Source: Rhodobacterales bacterium HKCCSP123
Lineage (GTDB): Bacteria > Pseudomonadota > Alphaproteobacteria > Rhodobacterales > Rhodobacteraceae
Direction of reading: 5' to 3'
Assembly (NCBI GenBank): GCA_015689745.1
Contig: WVSO01000012.1
Location: 1 to 64,000 of the forward strand
Length of the DNA stretch: 64,000 nt
Shown here: positions 42,609 through 52,733 of the stretch, piece after piece
Layout: each line of letters starts with the position of its first letter
Numbering within the stretch: the stretch's first letter is position 1
Position numbers and translations under genes: made by a program
The notes under the pieces: generated by a model
Told to the model about the DNA's origin: nothing
The model's database searches: none
The model's input: only the letters and a program-made list of their open reading frames with translations

Positions 42609-43262
42609 ATGTTCGCAGTCCTGAAGACGGGCGGCAAGCAGTACAAGGTGCAGTCGGGTGACGTTCTGCGCGTTGAGAAGCTGGCCGCCGAGGCGGGTGA
42701 GACCGTCCAGTTCAACGAGATCCTGATGCTCGGCGGGGACAACCCCAGCGTGGGCAGCCCGATGATCACCGGCGCGGCGGTTCAGGCCACCGTGATCGAC
42801 CAGATCAAGGGCGAGAAGCTGATCCATTACGTCAAGCGCCGCCGCAAGCACTCGTCGCAGCGCAAGAAGGGCCATCGCCAGCAGCTGACCCTGGTGCGCA
42901 TCACCGACATCCTGCCCTCGGGCGGCGAGGCGTCGGGCGTGAAGGCCGCCGTGGGCGCCGGTTCGGTCGCCACGACCGCCGCAGCCGCCGCACCGGCCCC
43001 GAAGAAGGCCGCCGCGAAACCCAAGGCCGAGCCGAAGGCGGAAGCCCCCGTGGCCGCCGCTGGCGCCGATGACCTCAAGCAGCTGTCGGGCGTCGGCCCG
43101 GCCCTGGAGAAGAAGCTTCTCGCCGCCGGCGTGACGAGCTTCGCCCAGATCGCCGCATGGGGTGACGCAGAGATCGCCGAGTTCGACGAGAAGCTGTCCT
43201 TCAAGGGCCGCATCGAGCGCGAAGGCTGGGTCGAACAGGCCAAGAAGCTGGCCCAAGGCTAA
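42609..43262 (+). CDS. rplU: 50S ribosomal protein L21 with helix-hairpin-helix C-terminal extension
   Basis: Residues 1-103 are a standard L21 ([18 protein letters not shown] start; [22 protein letters not shown], the rRNA-binding loop). A further ~114 residues follow: an Ala/Lys/Pro linker (~108-153) and a compact domain [24 protein letters not shown] with one helix-hairpin-helix ([10 protein letters not shown]) ending [11 protein letters not shown]. coli L21 has 103 residues, so the protein is about twice normal length. Such tails are seen in Rhodobacterales L21 and in other proteins of these bacteria; their role is unknown. It is cotranscribed with rpmA. Confidence 0.95.
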   Translation: MFAVLKTGGKQYKVQSGDVLRVEKLAAEAGETVQFNEILMLGGDNPSVGSPMITGAAVQATVIDQIKGEKLIHYVKRRRKHSSQRKKGHRQQLTLVRITDILPSGGEASGVKAAVGAGSVATTAAAAAPAPKKAAAKPKAEPKAEAPVAAAGADDLKQLSGVGPALEKKLLAAGVTSFAQIAAWGDAEIAEFDEKLSFKGRIEREGWVEQAKKLAQG

Positions 43263-43274
43263 GGAGACAGACAC

Positions 43275-43544
43275 ATGGCACACAAAAAAGCAGGTGGTAG
43301 CTCCCGCAACGGTCGCGACAGCGCGGGCCGGAGGCTCGGCATCAAGAAGTTCGGCGGCCAGGAAGTCATCCCGGGCAACATCATCGCACGCCAGCGTGGC
43401 ACCAAGTGGCACCCCGGTGCCGGTGTCGGCATGGGCAAGGATCACACGATCTTCGCCGTCGTCGAAGGCCGCGTGAGCTTTGCCAAGGGCTTCAAGGGCC
43501 GCACCTTCATCTCGGTGCTCCCGGAGGCCGAGGCCGCGGAATAA
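43275..43544 (+). CDS. rpmA: 50S ribosomal protein L27
   Basis: Large-subunit protein near the peptidyl transferase centre, 89 residues. The N-terminus [20 protein letters not shown] reaches the P-site t[32 protein letters not shown] is the family core. It has no cleaved N-terminal extension as in Firmicutes. It starts 12 bp after rplU with GGAGA upstream and is followed by a strong terminator. Confidence 0.98.
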   Translation: MAHKKAGGSSRNGRDSAGRRLGIKKFGGQEVIPGNIIARQRGTKWHPGAGVGMGKDHTIFAVVEGRVSFAKGFKGRTFISVLPEAEAAE

Positions 43545-43571
43545 CGCCGTTCCCACACGGGTTTTGAAGGG

Positions 43572-43604
43572 GGGCCGGCGGATCAGCCGGCCCTTTCGCT
43601 TTTT
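43572..43604 (+). terminator. Intrinsic terminator after rpmA
   Basis: Stem GGGCCGGC-GGATCA-GCCGGCCC (43572-43579 / 43586-43593) followed by TTTCGCTTTTT. This is a good rho-independent terminator, 27 bp after the L27 stop. Confidence 0.88.
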
Positions 43605-43656
43605 CGTCATCCTCTTGTGTCAGGGACCCGGACGCCCCACGTCGGGTTGAGGCGAG

Positions 43657-43680
43657 AGAGCAGTAGAGCAGTAGAGCAGT
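43657..43680 (+). repeat. Three perfect tandem copies of AGAGCAGT
   Basis: An 8-bp unit repeated three times without mismatch, ending 23 bp before the GNAT start codon and just upstream of its GGAGGAGG ribosome-binding site. It could expand or contract by slipped-strand mispairing and alter spacing in the 5' UTR or promoter. Confidence 0.75.
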
Positions 43681-43703
43681 ACGGTTCGGAGGAGGACCGG
43701 AAC

Positions 43704-46508
<2,805 letters not shown>

Positions 46509-46512
46509 CGCG

Positions 46513-47046
46513 ATGCACGGGCTGTTCTTCGAGGTCCGGCCGAAGCCGGGCCACATGGCGCATTACTTCGAGCACGTCGACCGGCTGAAGCCGGTGCTGG
46601 CGCGGCACCGGGGGCTTGTCTTCCTCGACCGCTACCGCCCGCTGGATGACGAGGGCGCGCTCCTCTCTCACCAGCTGTGGGAGGACGAGGCCGCCATCGC
46701 CGCCTGGCGCGCCGATGCGACCCACAGGAAGAGCCAGTCCGCCGGGCGGACCCTGCATTTCGAAAGCTACCGCATCCGCGTCGGCGCCGAGTTGCCCGGG
46801 CCCGAGGGCCCCGCGCGCTACCTGCTTGCCGCCTACGGGCCCGCCGCGATCGACCTGCCGGAGGGCCGCGCGCATGAAAGCGTGAATCAGGCGGGCCGGT
46901 TCCTCACGCTTGCGGCAGCAGGGGATGCCGACACCGCCCGCGACATGACCGCGACGGCCCGCGCGCAGGGCGCCGGGACCATCCGCCTGTTCCGCGTGGA
47001 CCGCGACTACACGCTGACCGACCGGGCCGAGGCGCCACCACGGTAG
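46513..47046 (+). CDS. Antibiotic biosynthesis monooxygenase (ABM) fold protein between proB and proA
   Basis: A 177-residue protein. The N-terminal ~100 residues are ABM-like ([39 protein letters not shown], then [25 protein letters not shown]). The C-terminal ~75 residues form a second domain resembling a degenerate repeat of the same strand-helix pattern. The catalytic activity is unknown; many ABM proteins degrade heme or act as cofactor-free monooxygenases. It begins 4 bp after proB, and its location between proB and proA is conserved in related bacteria as far as I recall. Confidence 0.75.
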   Translation: MHGLFFEVRPKPGHMAHYFEHVDRLKPVLARHRGLVFLDRYRPLDDEGALLSHQLWEDEAAIAAWRADATHRKSQSAGRTLHFESYRIRVGAELPGPEGPARYLLAAYGPAAIDLPEGRAHESVNQAGRFLTLAAAGDADTARDMTATARAQGAGTIRLFRVDRDYTLTDRAEAPPR

Positions 47047-47055
47047 GACGTGCCC

Positions 47056-47077
47056 CCTTCATCTTTCCCCAAATACG
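47056..47077 (-). repeat. Dispersed intergenic element, copy 4
   Basis: The minus strand reads CGTATTTGGGGAAAGATGAA followed by GG. It is located in the 67-bp gap between the ABM gene and proA, thus inside an operon. This copy lacks flanking GC hairpins. Confidence 0.5.
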
Positions 47078-47113
47078 CCTATCCTGCCCGCGACAGGAGC
47101 CCCGGAGGCCGCC

Positions 47114-48382
47114 ATGAACGAGATGACCCAAGACATTCCCGCCCTGATGGAGGCGATCGGCCGCCGTGCGAAGGACGCCGCCGCCGAGCTTGCCTTCGCC
47201 CCCCCGGACGCCAAGCGCAGGGCACTTGAGGCGGCGGCCGGCTCCGTCGAGGCGCGGCGCGACGAGATCCTGGCAGCCAATGAAAAGGACATGGAGTTCG
47301 GCCGCGACAAGGGTCTGTCTCCGGCCATGCTCGACCGGCTCAAGCTGGATGCCGACCGCATCGCGGGGATCACGGCGGGGCTTCGCGCGGTGGCCGCGCA
47401 GGAGGACCCGGTGGGTGCCGTCATGGCCGAATGGGACCGGCCCAACGGGCTGCACATCCAGCGCGTGCGCACGCCGCTCGGCGTGGTGGGCGTGATCTAC
47501 GAGAGCCGGCCCAACGTGACGGCGGATGCCGGCGCGCTCTGCCTGAAATCCGGCAACGCGGTGATCCTGCGCGGCGGGTCGGAAAGCTTCCATTCCTCGG
47601 GTCTTCTGGTCGCCTGCCTGCGCGAGGGGCTGGCCGAGGCCGGTCTTCCGCAAGACGCGGTGCAACTGGTGCCCACGCGCGACCGCGCGGCGGTCAAGGC
47701 GCTTCTGGGCATGACCGAGTATGTCGACGTGATCGTGCCGCGCGGCGGCAAGGGGCTTGTCGGCCTCGTGCAGGCCGAGGCGCGGGTGCCGGTCTTCGCC
47801 CATCTCGAGGGCATCTGCCATGTCTACATCGACGCCGCCGCCGACCCCGAGAAGGCGCTGAAGGTCGTGCTGAACGCCAAGACGCGGCGCACCGGCATCT
47901 GCGGCGCGGCCGAGTGCCTGCTGATCCACCGCGACGTGGCCGACACGATCGGGCAGGGCGTGGTGCGCGCGCTGCTCGACGCGGGCGTCGAGGTGCGGGG
48001 CGATGCCACGCTCCAGCGCATCGAGGGGGTCGTGCCCGCCACGGAAGACGACTGGGGCCGAGAGTTCCTCGACATGATCATCGCCGCCCGCGTCGTCGAG
48101 GACATCGACGCGGCCATCGCCCATATCCGCCGGTATGGCTCGAGCCACACCGAAAGCATCCTCACAGAGGATGACGCCGCCGCCGACCGATTCTTCCAGC
48201 GGCTTGATTCAGCCATCCTGATGCGCAACGCCTCGACCCAGTTCGCCGATGGGGGCGAGTTCGGGATGGGGGCCGAGATCGGCATCGCCACGGGCAAGAT
48301 GCACGCGCGCGGGCCGGTCGGAGCGGAGCAGCTGACCTCGTTCAAATACCTCGTGACGGGCGACGGGACGACCCGACCGTGA
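47114..48382 (+). CDS. proA: Gamma-glutamyl phosphate reductase ProA
   Basis: Second enzyme of proline synthesis, reducing gamma-glutamyl phosphate to the semialdehyde with NADPH; 422 residues. Characteristic blocks are [29 protein letters not shown] (~120-150), [20 protein letters not shown] and the catalytic Cys region [17 protein letters not shown]. The C-terminal signature [14 protein letters not shown] and [30 protein letters not shown] are near-invariant. It lies downstream of proB/ABM and ends at a palindromic 3' region. Confidence 0.97.
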   Translation: MNEMTQDIPALMEAIGRRAKDAAAELAFAPPDAKRRALEAAAGSVEARRDEILAANEKDMEFGRDKGLSPAMLDRLKLDADRIAGITAGLRAVAAQEDPVGAVMAEWDRPNGLHIQRVRTPLGVVGVIYESRPNVTADAGALCLKSGNAVILRGGSESFHSSGLLVACLREGLAEAGLPQDAVQLVPTRDRAAVKALLGMTEYVDVIVPRGGKGLVGLVQAEARVPVFAHLEGICHVYIDAAADPEKALKVVLNAKTRRTGICGAAECLLIHRDVADTIGQGVVRALLDAGVEVRGDATLQRIEGVVPATEDDWGREFLDMIIAARVVEDIDAAIAHIRRYGSSHTESILTEDDAAADRFFQRLDSAILMRNASTQFADGGEFGMGAEIGIATGKMHARGPVGAEQLTSFKYLVTGDGTTRP

Positions 48383-48394
48383 CGTCACGCGCCC

Positions 48395-48414
48395 AAGGGC
48401 CTTGCAAGGCCCTT
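48395..48414. repeat. 20-bp perfect palindrome after proA
   Basis: AAGGGCCTTGCAAGGCCCTT is a perfect 20-bp palindrome, 12 bp past the proA stop. As RNA it folds into an 8-bp hairpin; as DNA it could be a dimeric protein site. Confidence 0.7.
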
Positions 48415-48416
48415 GC

Positions 48417-48438
48417 AAATCCCTTTCAAGGGATTTTC
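48417..48438 (+). terminator. Terminator hairpin after proA
   Basis: AAATCCCTT-TC-AAGGGATTT (48417-48436) followed by TC. The 3' arm ends in T residues so it can act as an intrinsic terminator on either strand. It ends 55 bp before the next gene. Confidence 0.65.
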
Positions 48439-48492
48439 GTGGCGACGCCAACCATTTGCGCCGCCCTCCCCGTCAATCAGAAAGGCTGACCG

Positions 48493-49683
48493 ATGACCGA
48501 CCGTCGCAACGACCCGCGCCCCGAAACCCTGGTGCGCCGCATGCCGCTCCGCGAGGGGGTGAGCCGTCCGGTTGTCACGCCGATCCAGCCCTCCGTCGTC
48601 TATGCCTCTCCCGACATCGACACGCTCCACGCCCAGTACGAGGGCCGCGCGCAGGGCTACACCTATGCGCGAGAGGGGCATCCGAACGCCACGCTGCTGG
48701 CGGCGAAGATCGACCTGCTCGAGGGCGCCACGGGCGGCGTGGTCACCGGGTCGGGCATGTCGGCGGTCACCGCCGCGATCATGGGGCTGATGGGGGCGGG
48801 TGACCACATCATCGGGGCCGACCAGCTTTACGGACGCTCGCTGCGCCTGATGCACCAGGACCTGTCGCGCTTCGGCATCGCCACGACGGTGGTCGATCCG
48901 ACGGACCCCGCGGCGCTCAGGGCCGCGATCCGCCCCGAGACGAAGATGATCCTTGTCGAGGTCGTCTCGAACCCGACGCTGCGCGTGGCCGACATGGAGG
49001 GCATCGCCGCCGTGGCGCGCGAGGCGGGCGTGCGGCTGGCCGTCGACAACACCTTCACCACGCCGATCGGATACCGGCCCTTCGATCACGGGGCGGATAT
49101 CGTCATCCATTCGGTGACCAAGCTGCTGGCGGGCCATTCCGACGTGACGCTTGGCTATGTCGTGGCGAAGGACCCCGCCGACACCAGGGCGATCTACGAT
49201 TTCGCCGTGACCACGGGCCTTACGCCAAGCCCCTATGAATGCTGGCTTGCGGAGCGCGGACTGATGACCTTTCCGCTGCGCTTCGACAGGGCCGAGGCGA
49301 ATGCCCGCGTGCTCGCGGACTGGCTGTCGACCCAGCCCAAGGTGGCGCGCGTTCTGTACCCCGGCCGCGCCGATCACCCCGACCACGCCCGCGCGCAGGC
49401 GCTTCTGGGCGGGCGCGACGGCAACATGCTGAGCTTCGCGATCGACGGCGACGAGGCCGCGGCCAACCGCATGGTGCAGGCGATGCCCCAGATGGCATTC
49501 GCCCCCACGCTGGGCGACGTGGGCACCACGCTGAGCCACCCCGCCTCGTCCTCGCACCGCGGGCTGACACCCGAGGGGCGGGCCGCGCTGGGGATCAGCG
49601 ACGGGTTCTTCCGCGTCTCGGTCGGGATCGAGGACGTGGCGATCCTGATGGCCGATTTCGAGGCGGGGCTGGCCGCGGTCTGA
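48493..49683 (+). CDS. Cys/Met metabolism PLP-dependent enzyme (trans-sulfuration family)
   Basis: A 396-residue fold-type I enzyme related to cystathionine gamma-synthase/beta-lyase and methionine gamma-lyase. Features are PSVVYASPDIDTLHAQYEGRAQGYTYAREGHPN, GVVTGSGMSAVTAAIMGLMGAGDHII, VDNTFTTP and the Schiff-base Lys in HSVTKLLAGHSDVTLGYVV. The C-terminal LSHPASSSHRGLTPEGRAALGI confirms the family. GYTYAREGHPN supports a lyase-type active site, but the exact reaction cannot be assigned. It has its own unit; the next gene is convergent. Confidence 0.9.
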   Translation: MTDRRNDPRPETLVRRMPLREGVSRPVVTPIQPSVVYASPDIDTLHAQYEGRAQGYTYAREGHPNATLLAAKIDLLEGATGGVVTGSGMSAVTAAIMGLMGAGDHIIGADQLYGRSLRLMHQDLSRFGIATTVVDPTDPAALRAAIRPETKMILVEVVSNPTLRVADMEGIAAVAREAGVRLAVDNTFTTPIGYRPFDHGADIVIHSVTKLLAGHSDVTLGYVVAKDPADTRAIYDFAVTTGLTPSPYECWLAERGLMTFPLRFDRAEANARVLADWLSTQPKVARVLYPGRADHPDHARAQALLGGRDGNMLSFAIDGDEAAANRMVQAMPQMAFAPTLGDVGTTLSHPASSSHRGLTPEGRAALGISDGFFRVSVGIEDVAILMADFEAGLAAV

Positions 49684-49687
49684 ACGG

Positions 49688-50104
49688 TCAGAGCGAGTGC
49701 AGCGGCGTCGTGCCGTCCAGCACGATCACGTCGAAGTTCAGGTTGGGCGACTGCGCCTCGACCTCGCGCCGGATGAGGTTCGCGCTCGGCAGCCGGTCCA
49801 CCAGCGCGAGGTAGCGCCCGCGGTAACCGCACTGCGACAGGAGCCGCGCGAGGTCGAGCGCGTCGAAGGCAGGGGTCAGCAGGGGCGAAAGCACGAGCGC
49901 GGGCGCCTCGGCACCGGTCAGCGTCTCTTCCGGCAGTTGCTCCGGCGAGATGCTGCGGATGTCGGACCCCGGCGAGACGACGTGGCGCGGCAGGGAGCGG
50001 ACACCCTCCACCGCCAGCGCGACCGCAAGAACGCGCTGCGCGGAAGAGTCGATCTGGCTGGCCCCGTCACGTGTCGCTAGACGGCGCCGGTCTCTTCCGT
50101 CCAT
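49688..50104 (-). CDS. Hypothetical protein, possibly degenerate receiver-like, next to phoR
   Basis: A 138-residue cytoplasmic protein. The central and C-terminal part (LVLSPLLTPAFDALDLARLLSQCGYRGRYLALVDRLPSANLIRREVEAQSP, ending FDVIVLDG) has the alternating strand-helix layout of a CheY-like fold, but a phosphoacceptor Asp in the usual place is not apparent. Start ATG 50104 is chosen over GTG 50116, although neither has a good ribosome-binding site. It is transcribed divergently from phoR across 247 bp. The function is unknown. Confidence 0.6.
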   Translation of the reverse strand: MDGRDRRRLATRDGASQIDSSAQRVLAVALAVEGVRSLPRHVVSPGSDIRSISPEQLPEETLTGAEAPALVLSPLLTPAFDALDLARLLSQCGYRGRYLALVDRLPSANLIRREVEAQSPNLNFDVIVLDGTTPLHSL

Positions 50105-50226
50105 GCTCGGCACCACGTTCGGGCAACGTGTTGAAATTGCGACAGAGTATGGCGTCTAACGCACTCCGGGCCGACGTGCTGCCCAACCGCCGTCCGGTTG
50201 TGATGCTACATGGGTTTCCCACCCGT

Positions 50227-50245
50227 TGCAAAGGCAACCTTTGCA
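50227..50245 (+). other. Perfect hairpin in the phoR upstream region
   Basis: TGCAAAGG-CAA-CCTTTGCA: an 8-bp inverted repeat with a 3-bp centre, about 110 bp upstream of the phoR GTG, surrounded by further TTGCC/CCATGG words. It could be an operator or an RNA hairpin in the leader. Confidence 0.45.
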
Positions 50246-50351
50246 TTGCCATGGAAATGGCCGTGGTTGCCATGTGGCTCGAATTGCGGCAATGGCAAGC
50301 GCGGGCCCGGCCGGGATGCGCGGGTCCGACCTCAGGCGGAGGGCCGCAAGG

Positions 50352-51434
50352 GTGAGTGATACGCAGCTTGTCGAGTTCATGACGGCCGTTCCCGAGCCGA
50401 TGCTGCACCTGTCCTCCGCGGGCCAGGTCGCGGTCGCCAACCCGGCGGCGCGGGCGCTTTTCGGCGACTGGATCGAGGGGCGCAGCTGCGCCACGGTCCT
50501 GCGTCAGCCGGGTCTTCTCGGCCGGATCGAGGCGGTCCAGGCGGGCGGCCCTGCGGGCGAGGCGCGGATGCAGGTGACCGACCAGACCGGCGAAACGCAG
50601 TTCCGGGTCCTGATCACGCCGATCGGCACGCCGGGGCCGCGCGGGCAGCGGGCGCTTCTGCTGCATTTCACGGATATCACCCACCTGCGCGAGGCCGAGG
50701 AGATGCGGCGCGACTTCGTCGCCAATGTCAGCCACGAGTTGCGGACGCCCCTGACGGCGGTCCTGGGGTTCATCGAGACACTGCGCGGCCCGGCGCGCGA
50801 GGACACCGCCGCCCGCGACCGCTTCCTCGGCATCATGGAGGCCGAGGCCCGGCGGATGAACCGGCTGGTCTCGGACCTCCTGTCCCTCAGCCGGGTGGAG
50901 TCGCAGGAGCGGCAGAGGCCCTCGGCCGACGTCGATCTCCGCGCGGTGCTCGACGGGGTCATCGCCGCGCTGAAACCCGTCGCCGAGGAGCAGGACAGCG
51001 CCCTCACGCTCGAGGCCCGGGCGGCCGATCCCGCGCTGCTGCTGGGCGAGGCGGGGCAGGGGTTCCGCGTGAAGGGCGACCGCGACCAGCTGATGCAGGT
51101 GTTCCTGAACCTGACGGAGAACGCGCTGAAATACGGCGGGGCGGGGCGGCCCGTCACGCTGCGCCTGGGCTGGCAGGAAGGCACCGGCAGCCTCAAGGGG
51201 CCGGTGCTGCGCGTGGAGGTCATCGACCGTGGCGATGGAATCGATCCGTTGCATATCCCGCGCCTGACCGAGCGATTCTACCGCGTCGACACCCATCGCA
51301 GCCGGGCGATGGGGGGGACGGGGCTGGGGCTGGCCATCGTGAAGCATATCGTGAACCGCCACCGCGGGCGGCTGAGGATCGACTCGCAGCCGGGCCAAGG
51401 GTCTGTTTTCTCGGTGCTTCTTCCGCGGGAGTGA
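50352..51434 (+). CDS. phoR: Phosphate regulon sensor histidine kinase PhoR (soluble form)
   Basis: Sensor kinase for PhoB, 360 residues. A PAS domain (~10-110: EPMLHLSSAGQVAVANPAARALF) is followed by the HisKA H-box RRDFVANVSHELRTPLTAVLGF and the HATPase boxes: N-box NLTENALKYGG, G1 IDRGDGID, and G2 GGTGLGLAIVKHI. No transmembrane helix is present, so it is cytoplasmic and must sense phosphate through contact with PhoU/PstB, unlike membrane-anchored E. coli PhoR. The GTG at 50352 is chosen for GGAGG nine bases upstream. It precedes the PHO-box-controlled pst operon by 166 bp. Confidence 0.92.
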   Translation: MSDTQLVEFMTAVPEPMLHLSSAGQVAVANPAARALFGDWIEGRSCATVLRQPGLLGRIEAVQAGGPAGEARMQVTDQTGETQFRVLITPIGTPGPRGQRALLLHFTDITHLREAEEMRRDFVANVSHELRTPLTAVLGFIETLRGPAREDTAARDRFLGIMEAEARRMNRLVSDLLSLSRVESQERQRPSADVDLRAVLDGVIAALKPVAEEQDSALTLEARAADPALLLGEAGQGFRVKGDRDQLMQVFLNLTENALKYGGAGRPVTLRLGWQEGTGSLKGPVLRVEVIDRGDGIDPLHIPRLTERFYRVDTHRSRAMGGTGLGLAIVKHIVNRHRGRLRIDSQPGQGSVFSVLLPRE

Positions 51435-51480
51435 TCGGTCCGGCGTCTTGAGCGGGCGGTCTGCGCCGTCCCGCGGCCGG

Positions 51481-51513
51481 TTGTCATCAAAGCGTTACAA
51501 ACCTGTCACAAAA
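51481..51513 (+). promoter_or_regulatory. Triple PHO box upstream of pstS
   Basis: Three contiguous 11-bp PhoB repeats: TTGTCATCAAA, GCGTTACAAAC and CTGTCACAAAA. The first and third match the CTGTCAT-N4 consensus well, the middle less so. They occupy the position of the -35 region of pstS, 88 bp upstream of the ATG. Confidence 0.88.
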
Positions 51514-51600
51514 GCTTGGCCGAGGCGCTTTAGGCGGCATCCCGAGGGCGCGCCGTGCGGCGTGTCCGGGATGTCTGAACACACACCAGGAGAGCCATTC

Positions 51601-52641
51601 ATGTCGCTCGCAAAACTTTCCGTCTCCGTGCTGGCCGTCGCCGCCGTCTCTGCCACGGCTGCCGTCGCGCAGAGCCGTGACAACGTGCAGGTCGCGGGGT
51701 CCTCGACCGTTCTGCCCTATGCCTCGATCGTCGCCGAGGCCTTCGGCGAGAACTTCGACTTCCCGACCCCCGTCGTCGAATCGGGCGGGTCCTCGACCGG
51801 TCTGCGCCGCTTCTGCGAAGGCGTCGGCGAGAACACCATCGACATCGCCAACTCCTCGCGCTCGATCCGCGAGAGCGAGATCGCGACCTGTGCCGAGAAC
51901 GGCGTGACCGACATCATCGAAGTGCGCTTCGGCTATGACGGCATCGTCTTCGCCTCGGACATCAACGGCCCGTCCTTCGCGTTCACCCAGTCCGACTGGT
52001 ACCTCGCGCTGGCCGCGAACCTGCCCGTCGATGGCGCAATGGTTCCGAACCCGAACACCAGCTGGGACCAGGTCCGCGCCGACCTGCCCGCGCAGGACAT
52101 CGCCGCCTACATCCCCGGCACCCGCCACGGCACGCGCGAAGTGTTCGACGAGAACGTGATCCTGCAGGGCTGCGAAGACTCGGGCGCCATGGCCGCCATG
52201 ATGGAAATGGGCATGGATGAAGATGCAGCCGAAGAGGCCTGCATGGAACTCCGCGCCGACGGTGTGTCGACCGACATCGACGGCGACTACACCGAGACGC
52301 TGGCGCGCATCACCGCCAACCCCGAGGGCATCGGCGTCTTCGGCCTGGCGTTCTACGAGAACAACACCGACCGTCTGCAGGTCGCCACGATGGCCGGCGT
52401 CGAGCCGACCGTCGCCAACATCGCCTCGGGCACCTACCCGGTGTCGCGTCCGCTGTTCTTCTACATCAAGGCAGCCCACATCGGCGTCATCCCCGGCCTG
52501 AAGGAATACGCGTCCTTCTTCGTCTCCGACGACATCGCAGGCCCCTTCGGCCCGCTGGCGGCCTATGGCCTCGTCGCTGACCCGGAGCTGGCCGAGGTTC
52601 AGGCCACCGTGGCGAACGAAGTGACCATGGGCGGCATGTGA
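51601..52641 (+). CDS. pstS: Phosphate ABC transporter substrate-binding protein PstS
   Basis: Periplasmic high-affinity phosphate receptor, 346 residues, signal peptide of ~23 residues (cut after AVA-Q). Phosphate-binding loops are VAGSSTVLPY (~31-40), ESGGSSTGLRRFCEGVGENTIDIANSSRSI (~61-90) and GTRHGTREVF (~176-185). An acidic loop with two Cys residues (~190-220) is inserted compared with E. coli PstS, as in many marine homologues. ATG 51601 follows AGGAGA at the right distance. Expression should be PhoB-activated through the triple PHO box. Confidence 0.95.
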   Translation: MSLAKLSVSVLAVAAVSATAAVAQSRDNVQVAGSSTVLPYASIVAEAFGENFDFPTPVVESGGSSTGLRRFCEGVGENTIDIANSSRSIRESEIATCAENGVTDIIEVRFGYDGIVFASDINGPSFAFTQSDWYLALAANLPVDGAMVPNPNTSWDQVRADLPAQDIAAYIPGTRHGTREVFDENVILQGCEDSGAMAAMMEMGMDEDAAEEACMELRADGVSTDIDGDYTETLARITANPEGIGVFGLAFYENNTDRLQVATMAGVEPTVANIASGTYPVSRPLFFYIKAAHIGVIPGLKEYASFFVSDDIAGPFGPLAAYGLVADPELAEVQATVANEVTMGGM

Positions 52642-52657
52642 TCGCCTGACGGACAAG

Positions 52658-52686
52658 GCGGGGGGCGCGGGTTCTGCGCCCCCCGC
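52658..52686 (+). terminator. Strong hairpin between pstS and pstC
   Basis: Perfect 11-bp GC stem GCGGGGGGCGC / GCGCCCCCCGC with a 7-nt loop, no U-tract. As with the binding-protein/permease junctions of the liv and tct operons in this window, it probably reduces downstream expression or protects pstS mRNA. Confidence 0.65.
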
Positions 52687-52733
52687 ATCCTTATCCCCGG
52701 GACCCCCCGGGCCGAGTTTCACGGGACCCTTCC

